Below, one piece after another: positions 39,359-47,844 of a DNA stretch of 64,000 bases (within the stretch, counting starts at the first letter, position 1; each line of letters begins with the position of its first letter). This DNA is from Mycolicibacterium sp. ND9-15 (GTDB lineage: Bacteria; Actinomycetota; Actinomycetes; Mycobacteriales; Mycobacteriaceae). The stretch lies in the NCBI RefSeq assembly GCF_035918395.1, contig NZ_CP142362.1, positions 37,501-101,500 of the forward strand, given 5' to 3'. The notes beneath the pieces are model-generated. The model worked only from the letters and a program-made list of their open reading frames with translations, did no database searches and was not told the origin of the DNA. Position numbers and translations under genes: made by a program.

Positions 39359-39466
39359 CGCCGCTGGTTTCGCCGTGCGTATCGCCAGCTCAGAGACCAC
39401 TACCGCAAAATGGCGGCAGAGCGCGGCTTCGACGGCCACCAGAAGTGGGCGGGAAGGGATCCGTGA
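39350..39466 (+). pseudogene. Possible C-terminal remnant of a lost plus-strand gene
   Basis: Between vapB and the P450 remnant a plus-strand frame reads a protein-like basic tail (RRWFRRAYRQLRDHYRKM, then AAERGFDGHQKWAGRDP) to a TGA at 39464-39466, one base before the P450 stop. It has no start: a stop at 39347-39349 precedes it. I do not recognise the family. Tail-to-tail abutment with the P450 stop suggests a real former gene whose front was lost when vapBC arrived, but it may be chance. Confidence 0.25.
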
Positions 39467-40240
39467 CTACGCCGGAGCCGTCCAGGCGACCGGTAGCCGT
39501 TTGATGCCGTAGATGAACGCGGAGTGCAGAATTGCCGGCTCTTCGACCGCGACCACGTCGGGCACCTGCCGGTACAACTCCTCGAACAGCACCCGGATCT
39601 CTCGACGGGCCAGGTTGGCGCCGAGGCAGAAGTGCGCGCCACCGCCGCCATAGCCGAAATGTGGATTGGGATCGCGGGTGAGGTCGAACAACCACGGATT
39701 GGCGAATGTTGATTCGTCGCGGTTGGGAGTTGTACCACATCGAGATCTTCGCTCCGGCCTTCATCGGAATTCCCCGCATCTCGATGTCACGAGTCAGATT
39801 GCGCCGCATTAAAGATAACCGGTGATGCCCACCTGACGATCTCCTCGACCGCGGTGCGGGGGCCGGACGCGTCATTCCTCGGCCAGCGCGACACCGTACT
39901 CGGCGATCTCGGTGACGGTCTTGACGACCTCGTCGAACTGTCCGGACACCTCGTCATCACCGACGCCCAGGATCACGTTCGTCCCGGCACATCGTTCAGC
40001 GCCGTGCTGGTTGGAACCGAGGAGAAGATCTCGCGATGACGGCTCGCGAAATGGACGTCGTCATGAGTTGTCAGTGCCCAATGGCCCGCCCCGGCGCCAA
40101 CCCGGCGATCTCGGGCACGTCGAAGAAGGTGATCGGCGACTCGCGGCGCAGCGTCGCGAACGTTCCGTCGCGCAGGTCGTCGTCCAGTTTCCAGAACTCG
40201 AGTGAGCCGAGGTCGACGTCGGCAAGCGGCACGACGGGAA
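39467..40240 (-). pseudogene. Decayed cytochrome P450 gene
   Basis: Pieces of one P450 appear in order on the minus strand in different frames: an N-terminal piece ([19 protein letters not shown] to DVPEIAGLAPG), after a frameshift HWALTTHDDVHFASRHREIF, a gap lacking most of the middle helices, GVGDDEVSGQFDEVVKTV, then the ExxR helix EEIVRW, a further frameshift, and an intact C-terminus with the haem loop FGYGGGGAHFCLGANLARRE. A complete enzyme is about 400 codons; only about 770 bases remain, with at least three frame changes and internal deletions. The type resembles mycobacterial steroid/lipid P450s. No function is expected. Confidence 0.88.
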
Positions 40241-40310
40241 CTTCGGCAGCCAGCTGACCATCGGCGATGCGAACTTCGATAGATTGCCTGATGAGGAAGA
40301 AAGGGCACTC

Positions 40311-41192
40311 ATGAACACCGATCAGTTGAAGAAGGCGCAGAGCGGCGCCGGGTTCATCGCGGCACTCGATCAGAGCGGCGGCAGCACGCCCAAGGCGCTG
40401 AAGCTGTACGGCATTTCCGAGGACAGCTACTCCGGTGACGAGCAGATGTTCGACCTGGTGCACGAGATGCGCACCCGCATCATCACCAGCCCCGCGTTCG
40501 ACGGCGACCGCATCGTGGGCGCGATTTTGTTCGAGATGACGATGGACCGCGACATCGAGGGGCGTCCGACCGCCGACTACCTGTGGAACGTCAAGAACAT
40601 CGTGCCGTTTCTCAAGATCGACAAGGGTCTCGCCGAGGAGAAGGACGGCGCCCAGACGATGAAGCCGATGCCGGGTCTCGACGACCTGCTCGACCGCGCC
40701 GTCGCCAAGGGCATCTTCGGCACCAAGGAGCGTTCGGTCATCAAGCTGCCGGGCGCCGGCCTGGACGCCGTCGTGGCGCAGCAGTTCGAAGTGGCGCGAC
40801 AGGTGCTGGCGAAGGGCCTGGTGCCGATCATCGAACCCGAGGTCGACATCAACAGCCCGAAGAAGGCCGAGGCCGAGGACCAGCTCAAGGCCGCCCTTCT
40901 CGACGGCGTCAACAACCTGGGTGATCACAAGGTCATGCTGAAGCTGACGCTGCCCGACACCGACAACCTGTACAAGGACCTGGTCGACCATCCGAATGTG
41001 CTTCGGGTGGTGGCGCTGTCGGGCGGCTACAGCCGGGACGTCGCCAACGAGAAGCTGTCGCGCAACACCGGTGTCATCGCGAGCTTCTCGCGCGCGCTGA
41101 CCGAGGGCCTCACCGCCCAGCAGAGCGATGAGGAGTTCAACTCGACCCTCGATCAGGCGATCGCGAGCATCGCCAAAGCGTCGAGCACCTGA
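40311..41192 (+). CDS. fba: Class I fructose-bisphosphate aldolase
   Basis: Schiff-base aldolase of the bacterial class I type (S. aureus Fda-like), 293 residues, which cleaves fructose 1,6-bisphosphate without a metal. Family marks are [16 protein letters not shown] at the N-terminus, PFLKIDKGL, the IEPEVDI strand and MLKLTLP with the probable Schiff-base lysine, and VALSGGYSR. The ATG at 40311 has GAAAGG about seven bases upstream. Mycobacteria also have an essential class II enzyme elsewhere, so this one is accessory. It is followed after five bases by the Lnt-like gene; no functional link is obvious. Confidence 0.92.
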   Translation: MNTDQLKKAQSGAGFIAALDQSGGSTPKALKLYGISEDSYSGDEQMFDLVHEMRTRIITSPAFDGDRIVGAILFEMTMDRDIEGRPTADYLWNVKNIVPFLKIDKGLAEEKDGAQTMKPMPGLDDLLDRAVAKGIFGTKERSVIKLPGAGLDAVVAQQFEVARQVLAKGLVPIIEPEVDINSPKKAEAEDQLKAALLDGVNNLGDHKVMLKLTLPDTDNLYKDLVDHPNVLRVVALSGGYSRDVANEKLSRNTGVIASFSRALTEGLTAQQSDEEFNSTLDQAIASIAKASST

Positions 41193-41197
41193 TCTCA

Positions 41198-42736
41198 TTG
41201 CGGGGTTACGCGTCGGCGCTCGTCGCCGGCGCGTTCCCCGCGCTCGCGTTTCCTGCGCCCGCCCTGTGGTGGCTGGCGTGGATCGGGCTCGTCCCGCTGC
41301 TGCTGCTGCTGCGTGTCGCCCCGTCGGCCCGCCAGGGCGCTGTGCGCGCCTGGCTCGGGATGGCGGCGTTCGTCGGCGTCACCCAGTACTGGCTTTGGCC
41401 GATCACCGGACCACTGCTCCTGGTTCTCGCGGCCGGACTCGGCGCGCTGTGGCTGCCCTTCGGTTGGGCGGCGCACCGCCTGCTCGCCGGTGACGTCGGC
41501 TCCGGCGGGGTGCTCACCGCCATGGCAGTGCTGCCCAGCTTGTGGCTGCTCGCTGAGGCGGTTCGATCGTGGGACCGGCTCGGTGGACCATGGGCCGCTC
41601 TGGGCGCATCGCAGTGGAACCAGCCGGCCACGCTGGCGCCCGCATCGCTGGGTGGGGTCTGGCTGGTCGGCTTCCTGATCGTGGCCGTCAACACCGCGCT
41701 CGTCGGAGTTCTGCTCCTGCACTCGACGCCGCTGGCCGCATCGGCTGTGTTCCTGCTCGCGGCAGGCCCGGGGTGGTTCTGGTTCGGCCCGGCGCCCAGT
41801 CACGGCAGCGACACCGGCCCGACCGTCCGGGTCGCGCTCGTCCAACCGGGCGACATCGCCGAGGCGACCGCGCGACAGGCCGAGAGCGAGGTCCTGACCG
41901 GGCAATTGGCCGGCCGGCGGCTCGATTTGGTTGTATGGGGCGAGAGCAGCGTCGGCGTCGACCTGGCGACCCATCCCGAGGTCACGGCCCGGTTGGCCGC
42001 GCTGTCCCACCGCGTGGGCGCGGACCTGCTGGTCAACGCCGACGCCCGCACCGGGACGGGCGGCATCTACAAATCGTCGGTGCTCATCGACGCGGACGGG
42101 ATTCGGGGTTCGTACGCCAAGACGCGTCTGGTGCCGTTCGGGGAGTATGTGCCGCTGCGTTCCCTGCTCGGTTGGGCGACCGCGACGACGGAGGCCGCGG
42201 ACGAGGATCGTCATCGCGGCGACGGGCCCGTCGTCCTGCACACCGACACGGTCGCAGTCGGCCCACTGATCAGCTTCGAAGCGCTGTTCTCCGACCTGGC
42301 GCGAGAGCAGGCACGCCTCGGGGCCCAGCTGCTGGCGTACCAGAGTTCGACGTCGTCATACCAGGGCAGTTGGGCGCAACCGCAGCTGGCGGCCATGCCG
42401 GCGGTGCACGCGGTCGAGGTGGGCCGCCCGGCCGTGCACGCCGCGCTGTCCGGCGTCACCTCGGCGTTCGACGCGAGCGGACGCCGGCTGGCGTGGTTGC
42501 CCGCCGCTGAGCGCGGAGTCGCCGTGGTGGATGTCCCGCTGCACGGGCGAACGACCGCCTATCAGCGCTGGGGCGATTGGACGATCGTGGCGGCGCTGGT
42601 GGTGGTTACGGCGTGGTGTGCACGATCAGCACGTCGGTCTTGGCCCGGCGCGCGACGTTGGCCGGCACGGACCCGAGCAGCCTGCCGGCGATGGTGGACA
42701 GCCCGACGTTACCGACGACCAGAAGGTCGGCCTTGA
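41198..42736 (+). CDS. Apolipoprotein N-acyltransferase-like membrane protein with Ser at the Cys position
   Basis: A 512-residue Lnt-family protein: about six membrane helices in residues 1-200 and a periplasmic nitrilase domain (208-460). Lnt adds the third acyl chain to lipoprotein N-terminal Cys using a Glu-Lys-Cys triad. Here Glu249 (VWGESS) and Lys308 (YAKTRLVPFGEY) are present, but the nucleophile position reads Ser359 (LISFEALF instead of an ICYE-type block). The last 131 bases overlap the convergent stress-protein gene and encode an Arg-rich tail. Start is a TTG at 41198, five bases after the aldolase. The main Lnt of mycobacteria is another gene, so this may be an inactive or re-purposed paralog. 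Confidence 0.87.
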   Translation: MRGYASALVAGAFPALAFPAPALWWLAWIGLVPLLLLLRVAPSARQGAVRAWLGMAAFVGVTQYWLWPITGPLLLVLAAGLGALWLPFGWAAHRLLAGDVGSGGVLTAMAVLPSLWLLAEAVRSWDRLGGPWAALGASQWNQPATLAPASLGGVWLVGFLIVAVNTALVGVLLLHSTPLAASAVFLLAAGPGWFWFGPAPSHGSDTGPTVRVALVQPGDIAEATARQAESEVLTGQLAGRRLDLVVWGESSVGVDLATHPEVTARLAALSHRVGADLLVNADARTGTGGIYKSSVLIDADGIRGSYAKTRLVPFGEYVPLRSLLGWATATTEAADEDRHRGDGPVVLHTDTVAVGPLISFEALFSDLAREQARLGAQLLAYQSSTSSYQGSWAQPQLAAMPAVHAVEVGRPAVHAALSGVTSAFDASGRRLAWLPAAERGVAVVDVPLHGRTTAYQRWGDWTIVAALVVVTAWCARSARRSWPGARRWPARTRAACRRWWTARRYRRPEGRP

Positions 42737-43049
42737 CCTCCTCGGCCAGTTCGACCAGCGCGTCGACGGGTGCGCCGACGATGGCCTTCTCCTCCACGTT
42801 CGTGGCACCCGCCTGCTGCGCACGCTCCTTCGCCTCACGCAGGATCGCGTAGATGGGCGCATTGCCGGCCATCTTGTAGCCCTCGTCCTTGAGCACGTCG
42901 GCGGCCCGCGAATCTTCGGACTGGGGGAAGTACGCCGTAGCGACGATCAGCTTGGCATCGCCTCCGGCGATATGGCCGGCCTTCTCCACCGCGCGCAGCG
43001 ACGAGTCCGATCCGTCCGTGCCAACCAAGACGGTCTGATAGGCGCTCAT
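42606..43049 (-). CDS. Universal stress protein (cAMP-binding Rv1636 type)
   Basis: A 147-residue single-domain UspA protein. The nucleotide loop appears as VVGNVGLSTIAGRLLGSV, fitting the G-2x-G-9x-G-S pattern. Close relatives Rv1636 and MSMEG_3811 bind cAMP with high affinity and are thought to buffer it. The ATG at 43049 has GGGAGGA about three bases ahead. It is convergent with, and overlaps, the Lnt-like gene. An adenylate cyclase gene is present 19 kb away in this window. Confidence 0.93.
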   Translation of the reverse strand: MSAYQTVLVGTDGSDSSLRAVEKAGHIAGGDAKLIVATAYFPQSEDSRAADVLKDEGYKMAGNAPIYAILREAKERAQQAGATNVEEKAIVGAPVDALVELAEEVKADLLVVGNVGLSTIAGRLLGSVPANVARRAKTDVLIVHTTP

Positions 43050-43210
43050 CCATGTCCTCCCAGTGTCAATTCCGTTGCCACCCGGAACAGTAGCCGCTCG
43101 AGTGGCATTCGCCTGCGATTTCGTCCTACTTCGCCTGCAACGTCACCCTTGACCATCCCAAGTGACGCCGCCTACACCGACCTCTCTGGAGCGGTGTTCG
43201 GCGACGACCG

Positions 43211-44818
43211 GTGAGCGCATCGGGTCCGCACACGCTAACGTTTTGCCGTTCGGGGAAAGACGGGGTGGCAGGCGTGGATCTCTCGCTGGAACCGCAACAG
43301 CTCACGCGACTCGACCGCTCGGGATCGGTTCGGGCGGGCCGGTTCGACGCCGCAGCGGTCGCCGTATTCGCGATCGCGGTGTCCGCGGCCGGCGCCGCAC
43401 GGCCGTCGCTGTGGTTCGACGAAGCCGCTACCATCTCCGCCTCGACACGGTCGGTCCCCCAACTGTGGGGCCTGCTGCACAACATCGACGCGGTACACGG
43501 CCTGTACTACCTGCTCATGCACGGGTGGTACATGGTGTTCGGAGTCAGCGAGTTCTACTCTCGGCTGTCGAGTTGCCTGGCGGTCGGCGCGGCCGCGACC
43601 GGTGTCGTCGTCCTGGCACGTCGCTTCACGGGCCGAACGACCGCCATATCCGCCGGCATCGTGTTCGCGATCCTGCCTCGCATCACATGGGCCGGTATCG
43701 AGACCCGGTCCTATGCGCTGACCGCCGCTGCCGCCGTCTGGGTGACGCTGCTGCTGATCGTCACCGTCCGGCGCAACTCGAGGTGGCTGTGGGTGTGCTA
43801 CGGCCTGGCCCTGGTGGGGTCGTCGCTGCTGAATGTCTTCGTCGTGCTGCTGGTGCTCGGGCACGCCGTGGCACTGACGGCAGTTGCGGCCCGCCGTGCG
43901 GCGGTGCACCGGTGGATCGTCACGGTCGCGGTGTCGATCGCCGCCGTGACGCCGTTCCTGGCGTTCAGCAGGACGCAGATCGCCCAGGTCCGGTGGATCT
44001 CGCCGTTGGGCTGGCACACCGTCGCGGAGGTGGTGCTGGAGCAGTATTTCGACCACAGCGTGGCATTCGCCGTCGCGGCGGGGTTGCTGCTGGCTGTGCC
44101 CCTTGCGGTGCGACGCTTCCGGCCGGCGGATGCCGGCGTGCGGTCCCTGGTGCTGATCAGCGGTGCGTGGATCGTGCTCCCGACGGCGGCGCTGCTGCTC
44201 TACTCGGCATGGCTCGAGCCCGTGTACTACCCGCGCTACCTCAGCTTCACCTGCCCTGCGATGGCGCTGCTGCTGGCGGTCGCTGTCACGGCTGTCGCCA
44301 GGACGCGGGGAGCCGCCGCGGCGGTGCTCACCGTGTTGGCGGTGGCTGCGACCCCGAACTACCTACTTGAACAGCGGGGTCCGTACGCCAAGGAGGGCAT
44401 GGACTTCAGTCAGGTAGCCGACGTTCTCACCGCGCATGCTTCACCCGGCGACTGCCTGGTGCTCGACAACACCACCAACTGGGCGCCCGGGCCGATCCGT
44501 CCGCTGACCGCCGCGCGTCCGGACGCGTACGCCAAGCTCGTAGATCCCGGTCGCGGCCAACGCGCTGCGGACCGAAATCGCTTGTGGGACGCGCATCTTG
44601 GCATCTGGGGTGTGGCCGACGGGCTGCGGCGCTGCACGGTGCTGTGGACGGTTTCGCAACGCGACACCACTGTCGCGGACCGAGAGAGCGGATCAGCGCT
44701 GGATCCGGGGCCGCGTCTTCGCCGCGCGCCTGCCTATCGGGTGCCGCAGGCGATGGGCTTCCGTATCGTCGAGCGTTGGCAGTTCAGCTTCGCCCAAGTG
44801 GTCAAGTCGACGCGGTAG
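43211..44818 (+). CDS. GT-C family glycosyltransferase, Rv1635c (CapA)-like mannosyltransferase
   Basis: Polyprenyl-phosphate-sugar dependent glycosyltransferase with about ten membrane helices, 535 residues, syntenic with Rv1635c. The GT-C acidic motif appears in the first outer loop as LWFDEAATIS, followed by the HGLYYLLMHGW segment; a soluble C-terminal part of about 120 residues lies outside. In M. tuberculosis Rv1635c adds the first mannose of the lipoarabinomannan cap. Whether this enzyme does the same is not shown. A GTG at 43211 is used; a GTG near 43274 is an alternative because conservation is weak before residue 30. Confidence 0.85.
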   Translation: MSASGPHTLTFCRSGKDGVAGVDLSLEPQQLTRLDRSGSVRAGRFDAAAVAVFAIAVSAAGAARPSLWFDEAATISASTRSVPQLWGLLHNIDAVHGLYYLLMHGWYMVFGVSEFYSRLSSCLAVGAAATGVVVLARRFTGRTTAISAGIVFAILPRITWAGIETRSYALTAAAAVWVTLLLIVTVRRNSRWLWVCYGLALVGSSLLNVFVVLLVLGHAVALTAVAARRAAVHRWIVTVAVSIAAVTPFLAFSRTQIAQVRWISPLGWHTVAEVVLEQYFDHSVAFAVAAGLLLAVPLAVRRFRPADAGVRSLVLISGAWIVLPTAALLLYSAWLEPVYYPRYLSFTCPAMALLLAVAVTAVARTRGAAAAVLTVLAVAATPNYLLEQRGPYAKEGMDFSQVADVLTAHASPGDCLVLDNTTNWAPGPIRPLTAARPDAYAKLVDPGRGQRAADRNRLWDAHLGIWGVADGLRRCTVLWTVSQRDTTVADRESGSALDPGPRLRRAPAYRVPQAMGFRIVERWQFSFAQVVKSTR

Positions 44819-44854
44819 CGCGTGATCGTGCCAGGATCGGGGTAACCGCGGTGT

Positions 44855-45517
44855 ATGCCCTCACGGTCGGCTCGGACCGCCGCGGAGTTTCTTCCCGACA
44901 CCCGCGACCTCGACGGCCTTGCCGACGCCGCCTCCGGTTGCAAGGGTTGCGATCTCTACCTCGACGCGACACAGACGGTGTTCGGCAGCGGCTCGGCGGG
45001 TGCGGAGATGATGCTGGTCGGCGAACAGCCCGGCGACCAGGAGGACAAGGCGGGCGCGCCGTTCGTCGGGCCCGCGGGCAAGCTGCTGGACAAGGCATTG
45101 GTGCAGGCCGGCATCGAACGCGAGCAGGTCTATGTGACCAACGCGGTCAAGCATTTCAAGTTCACATTGCCCGAGCGCGGTAAGCGCCGCATCCACAAGA
45201 CGCCCGGTCGCACCGAGGTGGTGGCATGCCGGCCCTGGCTGCTCGCGGAATTGGACGCGGTCAGACCCGATGTGCTGGTCCTGATGGGCGCAACCGCAGC
45301 ACAGTCGTTGCTGGGCAGCACATTTCGGCTGACGGCGCACCGCGGCGAGGCGCTGCGACTGCCGCCGCTGGAAGGAATCGACATCGCGCCGGGCGTGGCG
45401 GTCACGGTCCATCCGTCGTCGGTGCTGCGCGGCCCGCCGGAGGATCGCCAGCAGGCCTTTGACGCACTGGTATCGGATCTGCGGTTCGCCGCCGGCCTGC
45501 GTGCGTATCCGAGATGA
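44855..45517 (+). CDS. udgX: UdgX-type uracil-DNA glycosylase with KRRIH loop
   Basis: A 220-residue uracil-DNA glycosylase of the Fe-S family. Motif 1 is GEQPGDQED (56-64) and motif 2 HPSSVLR (186-192). The hallmark loop KRRIH is at 110-114: in M. smegmatis UdgX the His of this loop attacks C1' and leaves the protein covalently linked to the abasic DNA. Likely cluster ligands are Cys29, Cys32, Cys125 and His100, the last standing where family 4 enzymes have Cys. UdgX is absent from M. tuberculosis as far as I know. The 3' end overlaps the convergent MFS gene by 116 bases. Confidence 0.93.
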   Translation: MPSRSARTAAEFLPDTRDLDGLADAASGCKGCDLYLDATQTVFGSGSAGAEMMLVGEQPGDQEDKAGAPFVGPAGKLLDKALVQAGIEREQVYVTNAVKHFKFTLPERGKRRIHKTPGRTEVVACRPWLLAELDAVRPDVLVLMGATAAQSLLGSTFRLTAHRGEALRLPPLEGIDIAPGVAVTVHPSSVLRGPPEDRQQAFDALVSDLRFAAGLRAYPR

Positions 45518-46925
45518 TCGCCCGGCGCCGACCGCTTCGGGTCGACGCCAGAAGACCGAACGCGGCCAGCACGGCGAACGACGCCAGCAGCCACCGCGCA
45601 GGCGTGGCACCGCCGGTGTCGGTCATGTTCACCACAACGCCGGCCAGGCCGGCGCCGAACGCACCGGAGATCAGTTGCACGGTGTTGATCGCGGCGGCCG
45701 CGGTGGGCCCTTCGGCCGGGTCGTCCACGCGGCTCATCGCCCACGCCGACAGGTGCGGCCAGGCAATCCCGACCCCGGCGCCGGTCGTGATCAGCGCCAC
45801 CGCCCAGACGGCGATCAGGACAGGCGGCGCATCGTCACGCATGGTGGCCGCCGCCAGCGCGAGACCCGTGGCCATCACCGCCGGAGCGATCGCGACCGTC
45901 CGACTGATCGCCCGCGGGTTGCCCATCGAGGCGCTGCCGATCTCACCGACCGTCCAGCCGAGCGCCAGACCCGCACCCAGAAAGCCTGCCGCCACAGGCG
46001 TGAGCTGCGCCAACCGCTGGCCGAACAGCGGTACGTACATATCCGCCATTGTCGCCGCCATCAGCACGCCGAGCGTCAGGTAGATCCACTTCACCGGGCC
46101 GCGCCCAAAGATGCTGGGCGGCAATACTGCCGCGGGTTGGCGCCTGTCGACGACCAGAAACGTCGCCACCAGTAGGGCGCCGAGGCCGAGCAGCGCGACG
46201 GTGGCTCGCGCATCACGCGGCACGCCCGCCGCGCTGACCGCCAGCGCCGCGACACCCAACAGCATCAACGACCACAGGGGGACCGGCGTCCGTGGGACAT
46301 CGATGCCGGCGCTGCGCCGCGCGGGCATGGCCACGGGCACCAGCATGCCGATCGCCGCCGTCAGGATTGCCAGTGCGCCGAATGCCCAGCGCCATGAAGC
46401 ATATTGGGAGAACAGGCCGCCGGCAGCCGGACCGAGCAGCGTTCCGACACCCCACATCGCCGACACCAGCGCCGAGGCCTTGGTCCACAACCACTCGGGC
46501 AACGCCGCATTGATCACCGCGTAGCCGAGCCCGGCCAACAGTCCACCGGCGAGCCCCTGCACCGTGCGCCCGACAAGCAGGGCCTCCATGGTAGGCGACA
46601 CCGCGCAGGCCACGCTTCCCACGCCGAACACACTGAGCGCCAACAGATACGACAGCCGCGGGCCGAAGCGCATCAATGTCGAGTGCACCGTGGTCGCCGC
46701 CATCACCGAAGCCACCAGGTACACCGTGGTCACCCAGGCGTACCACCGGTGACCGCCGATGTCGGCCACCGCGCTGGGCATCAGGCTGATGGTGAGGAAC
46801 TCGTTGGTGGCGTACAGCGCGACTCCGCCAGCGAGAACAGTGCTCACGCCCAGATATTTCGGTCCCAGCAGTTCGCGCCAGCGGCCGACGGTGGTGGTCG
46901 TCGCGGCGTCGGTCACGTCGGACAC
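45402..46925 (-). CDS. MFS drug exporter
   Basis: Proton-driven major facilitator exporter, 507 residues, about 12-14 membrane helices, syntenic with Rv1634. It shows the AWVTTVYLVASVMAATTVHS helix, the loop motif GRTVQGLAGGLLAGL and the MWGVGTLLGPAAGG motif C typical of antiporters. The C-terminal 40 residues are hydrophilic, Arg/Pro-rich and encoded within the overlap with udgX. The ATG at 46925 begins MSDVTDAATTTTVG. Rv1634 has been linked to fluoroquinolone export; the substrate here is unknown. Confidence 0.9.
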   Translation of the reverse strand: MSDVTDAATTTTVGRWRELLGPKYLGVSTVLAGGVALYATNEFLTISLMPSAVADIGGHRWYAWVTTVYLVASVMAATTVHSTLMRFGPRLSYLLALSVFGVGSVACAVSPTMEALLVGRTVQGLAGGLLAGLGYAVINAALPEWLWTKASALVSAMWGVGTLLGPAAGGLFSQYASWRWAFGALAILTAAIGMLVPVAMPARRSAGIDVPRTPVPLWSLMLLGVAALAVSAAGVPRDARATVALLGLGALLVATFLVVDRRQPAAVLPPSIFGRGPVKWIYLTLGVLMAATMADMYVPLFGQRLAQLTPVAAGFLGAGLALGWTVGEIGSASMGNPRAISRTVAIAPAVMATGLALAAATMRDDAPPVLIAVWAVALITTGAGVGIAWPHLSAWAMSRVDDPAEGPTAAAAINTVQLISGAFGAGLAGVVVNMTDTGGATPARWLLASFAVLAAFGLLASTRSGRRRAIISDTHAGRRRTADPIPVRQRPAGDPPAGRAAPTTDGP

Positions 46926-46968
46926 GTTACGAGCTCAACCACTGTTGAGGTCAAGCGAACCGGTCTGG

Positions 46969-47766
46969 CTAGCCGGCGGGCGTGATCATCCCGTAATTGC
47001 CGTCGTAGCGGTGATAGAGCACAGCAGCACGACCTTCCGCAGCTTCGATGAAGAACATGAACGGCAGCCCGAGCAGACCCATCCGGTCTGCGGCCTCCTC
47101 GACGGTGATGCACGGTGGCGGGTGGGGGCTGATGGTCAGCGGCAACTCGAAGGGCGCCAACTCTTCGTCCGAGGTCGGTTGAACTTGTGCCAGCCGGTAA
47201 TCGGTCGGACCGCCCTTGTAGAGGACGCTCGCCATGCCGGTGCGTTCCTCGGTGAAGAGGTGGAATTCGTAGTCGAGCAACTCCATCTCGACCGCGGCCT
47301 CGTCCACGGTGCACGGCGCGAGAGTGAACGACTTGTGCCGCACGATTCGGCGATCTTCGGGCGCCACGGTCAGGCGGGCCGGCCGGTCAGTCGACTCGGT
47401 GTCGGCGTCCTGCGTAACACGTATCGATCGCCCGTCGCGTCGTGCCTCCCAATGGTCGGCGGCGCGCCGCAGCCTACGCCGCAATCGTTCCACCAGCCGG
47501 TCGATCGCGTCACGCGCCGTCTCGCCCTCGGCCTCGGCCCGCACCAGCCGGCCGTCCATGTCGAGATTGGCTTGTGCGATCACCGGACGTTCCAGGGCTG
47601 GATCGCCGTGTCTGGTCAGCTTGACGTGGGCATGCAACAACGGTCGATGCAGGAGTCGACGCAGGTCCTCGATCTTGGTCCGCGCGTACTCGTCGGCGCC
47701 CGGAAGGTTACCGCGTGTCGTCACGTCGACATTGACTGGAGACGCCATATCGGTTCTGTCACTCAC
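46969..47766 (-). CDS. rafH: Ribosome hibernation factor, RafH/Rv0079 type with two C-terminal domains
   Basis: A 265-residue ribosome hibernation promoting factor. The N-terminal S30AE domain (about 8-115) ends in an Arg-rich helix (ERLRRRLRRAADHWEARR); a linker then leads to two copies of the C-terminal domain (about 142-200 and 205-262), the second opening LTISPHPPPCITVEEAA and ending HRYDGNYGMI. Two such domains distinguish RafH (MSMEG_3935, Rv0079), the hypoxia-induced factor, from the ordinary one-domain HPF. A DosR-like box lies 34 bases upstream. A start at 47766 (GTG) or 47748 (ATG) is possible. Confidence 0.88.
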   Translation of the reverse strand: MSDRTDMASPVNVDVTTRGNLPGADEYARTKIEDLRRLLHRPLLHAHVKLTRHGDPALERPVIAQANLDMDGRLVRAEAEGETARDAIDRLVERLRRRLRRAADHWEARRDGRSIRVTQDADTESTDRPARLTVAPEDRRIVRHKSFTLAPCTVDEAAVEMELLDYEFHLFTEERTGMASVLYKGGPTDYRLAQVQPTSDEELAPFELPLTISPHPPPCITVEEAADRMGLLGLPFMFFIEAAEGRAAVLYHRYDGNYGMITPAG

Positions 47767-47800
47767 ACTTTCGTTGTACGCGACTTGATTGTCCGGCGCT

Positions 47801-47815
47801 AGGGCCGAAGGTCCC
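47801..47815 (-). promoter_or_regulatory. DosR (DevR) box upstream of rafH
   Basis: The minus strand reads GGGACCTTCGGCCCT, one mismatch from the published DosR consensus GGGACTTNNGNCCCT. It ends 34 bases before the GTG at 47766, a usual distance for a DosR-activated promoter. Confidence 0.72.
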
Positions 47816-47844
47816 GAGGGTATGAGTGCACCCCGACGACGCCC

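Noticed and set aside
38693..42736. Genomic island with integrase or attachment site around vapBC, P450 and aldolase
   Set aside because: No integrase, transposase, tRNA or direct repeats were seen at the edges; only the break in gene order supports acquisition.
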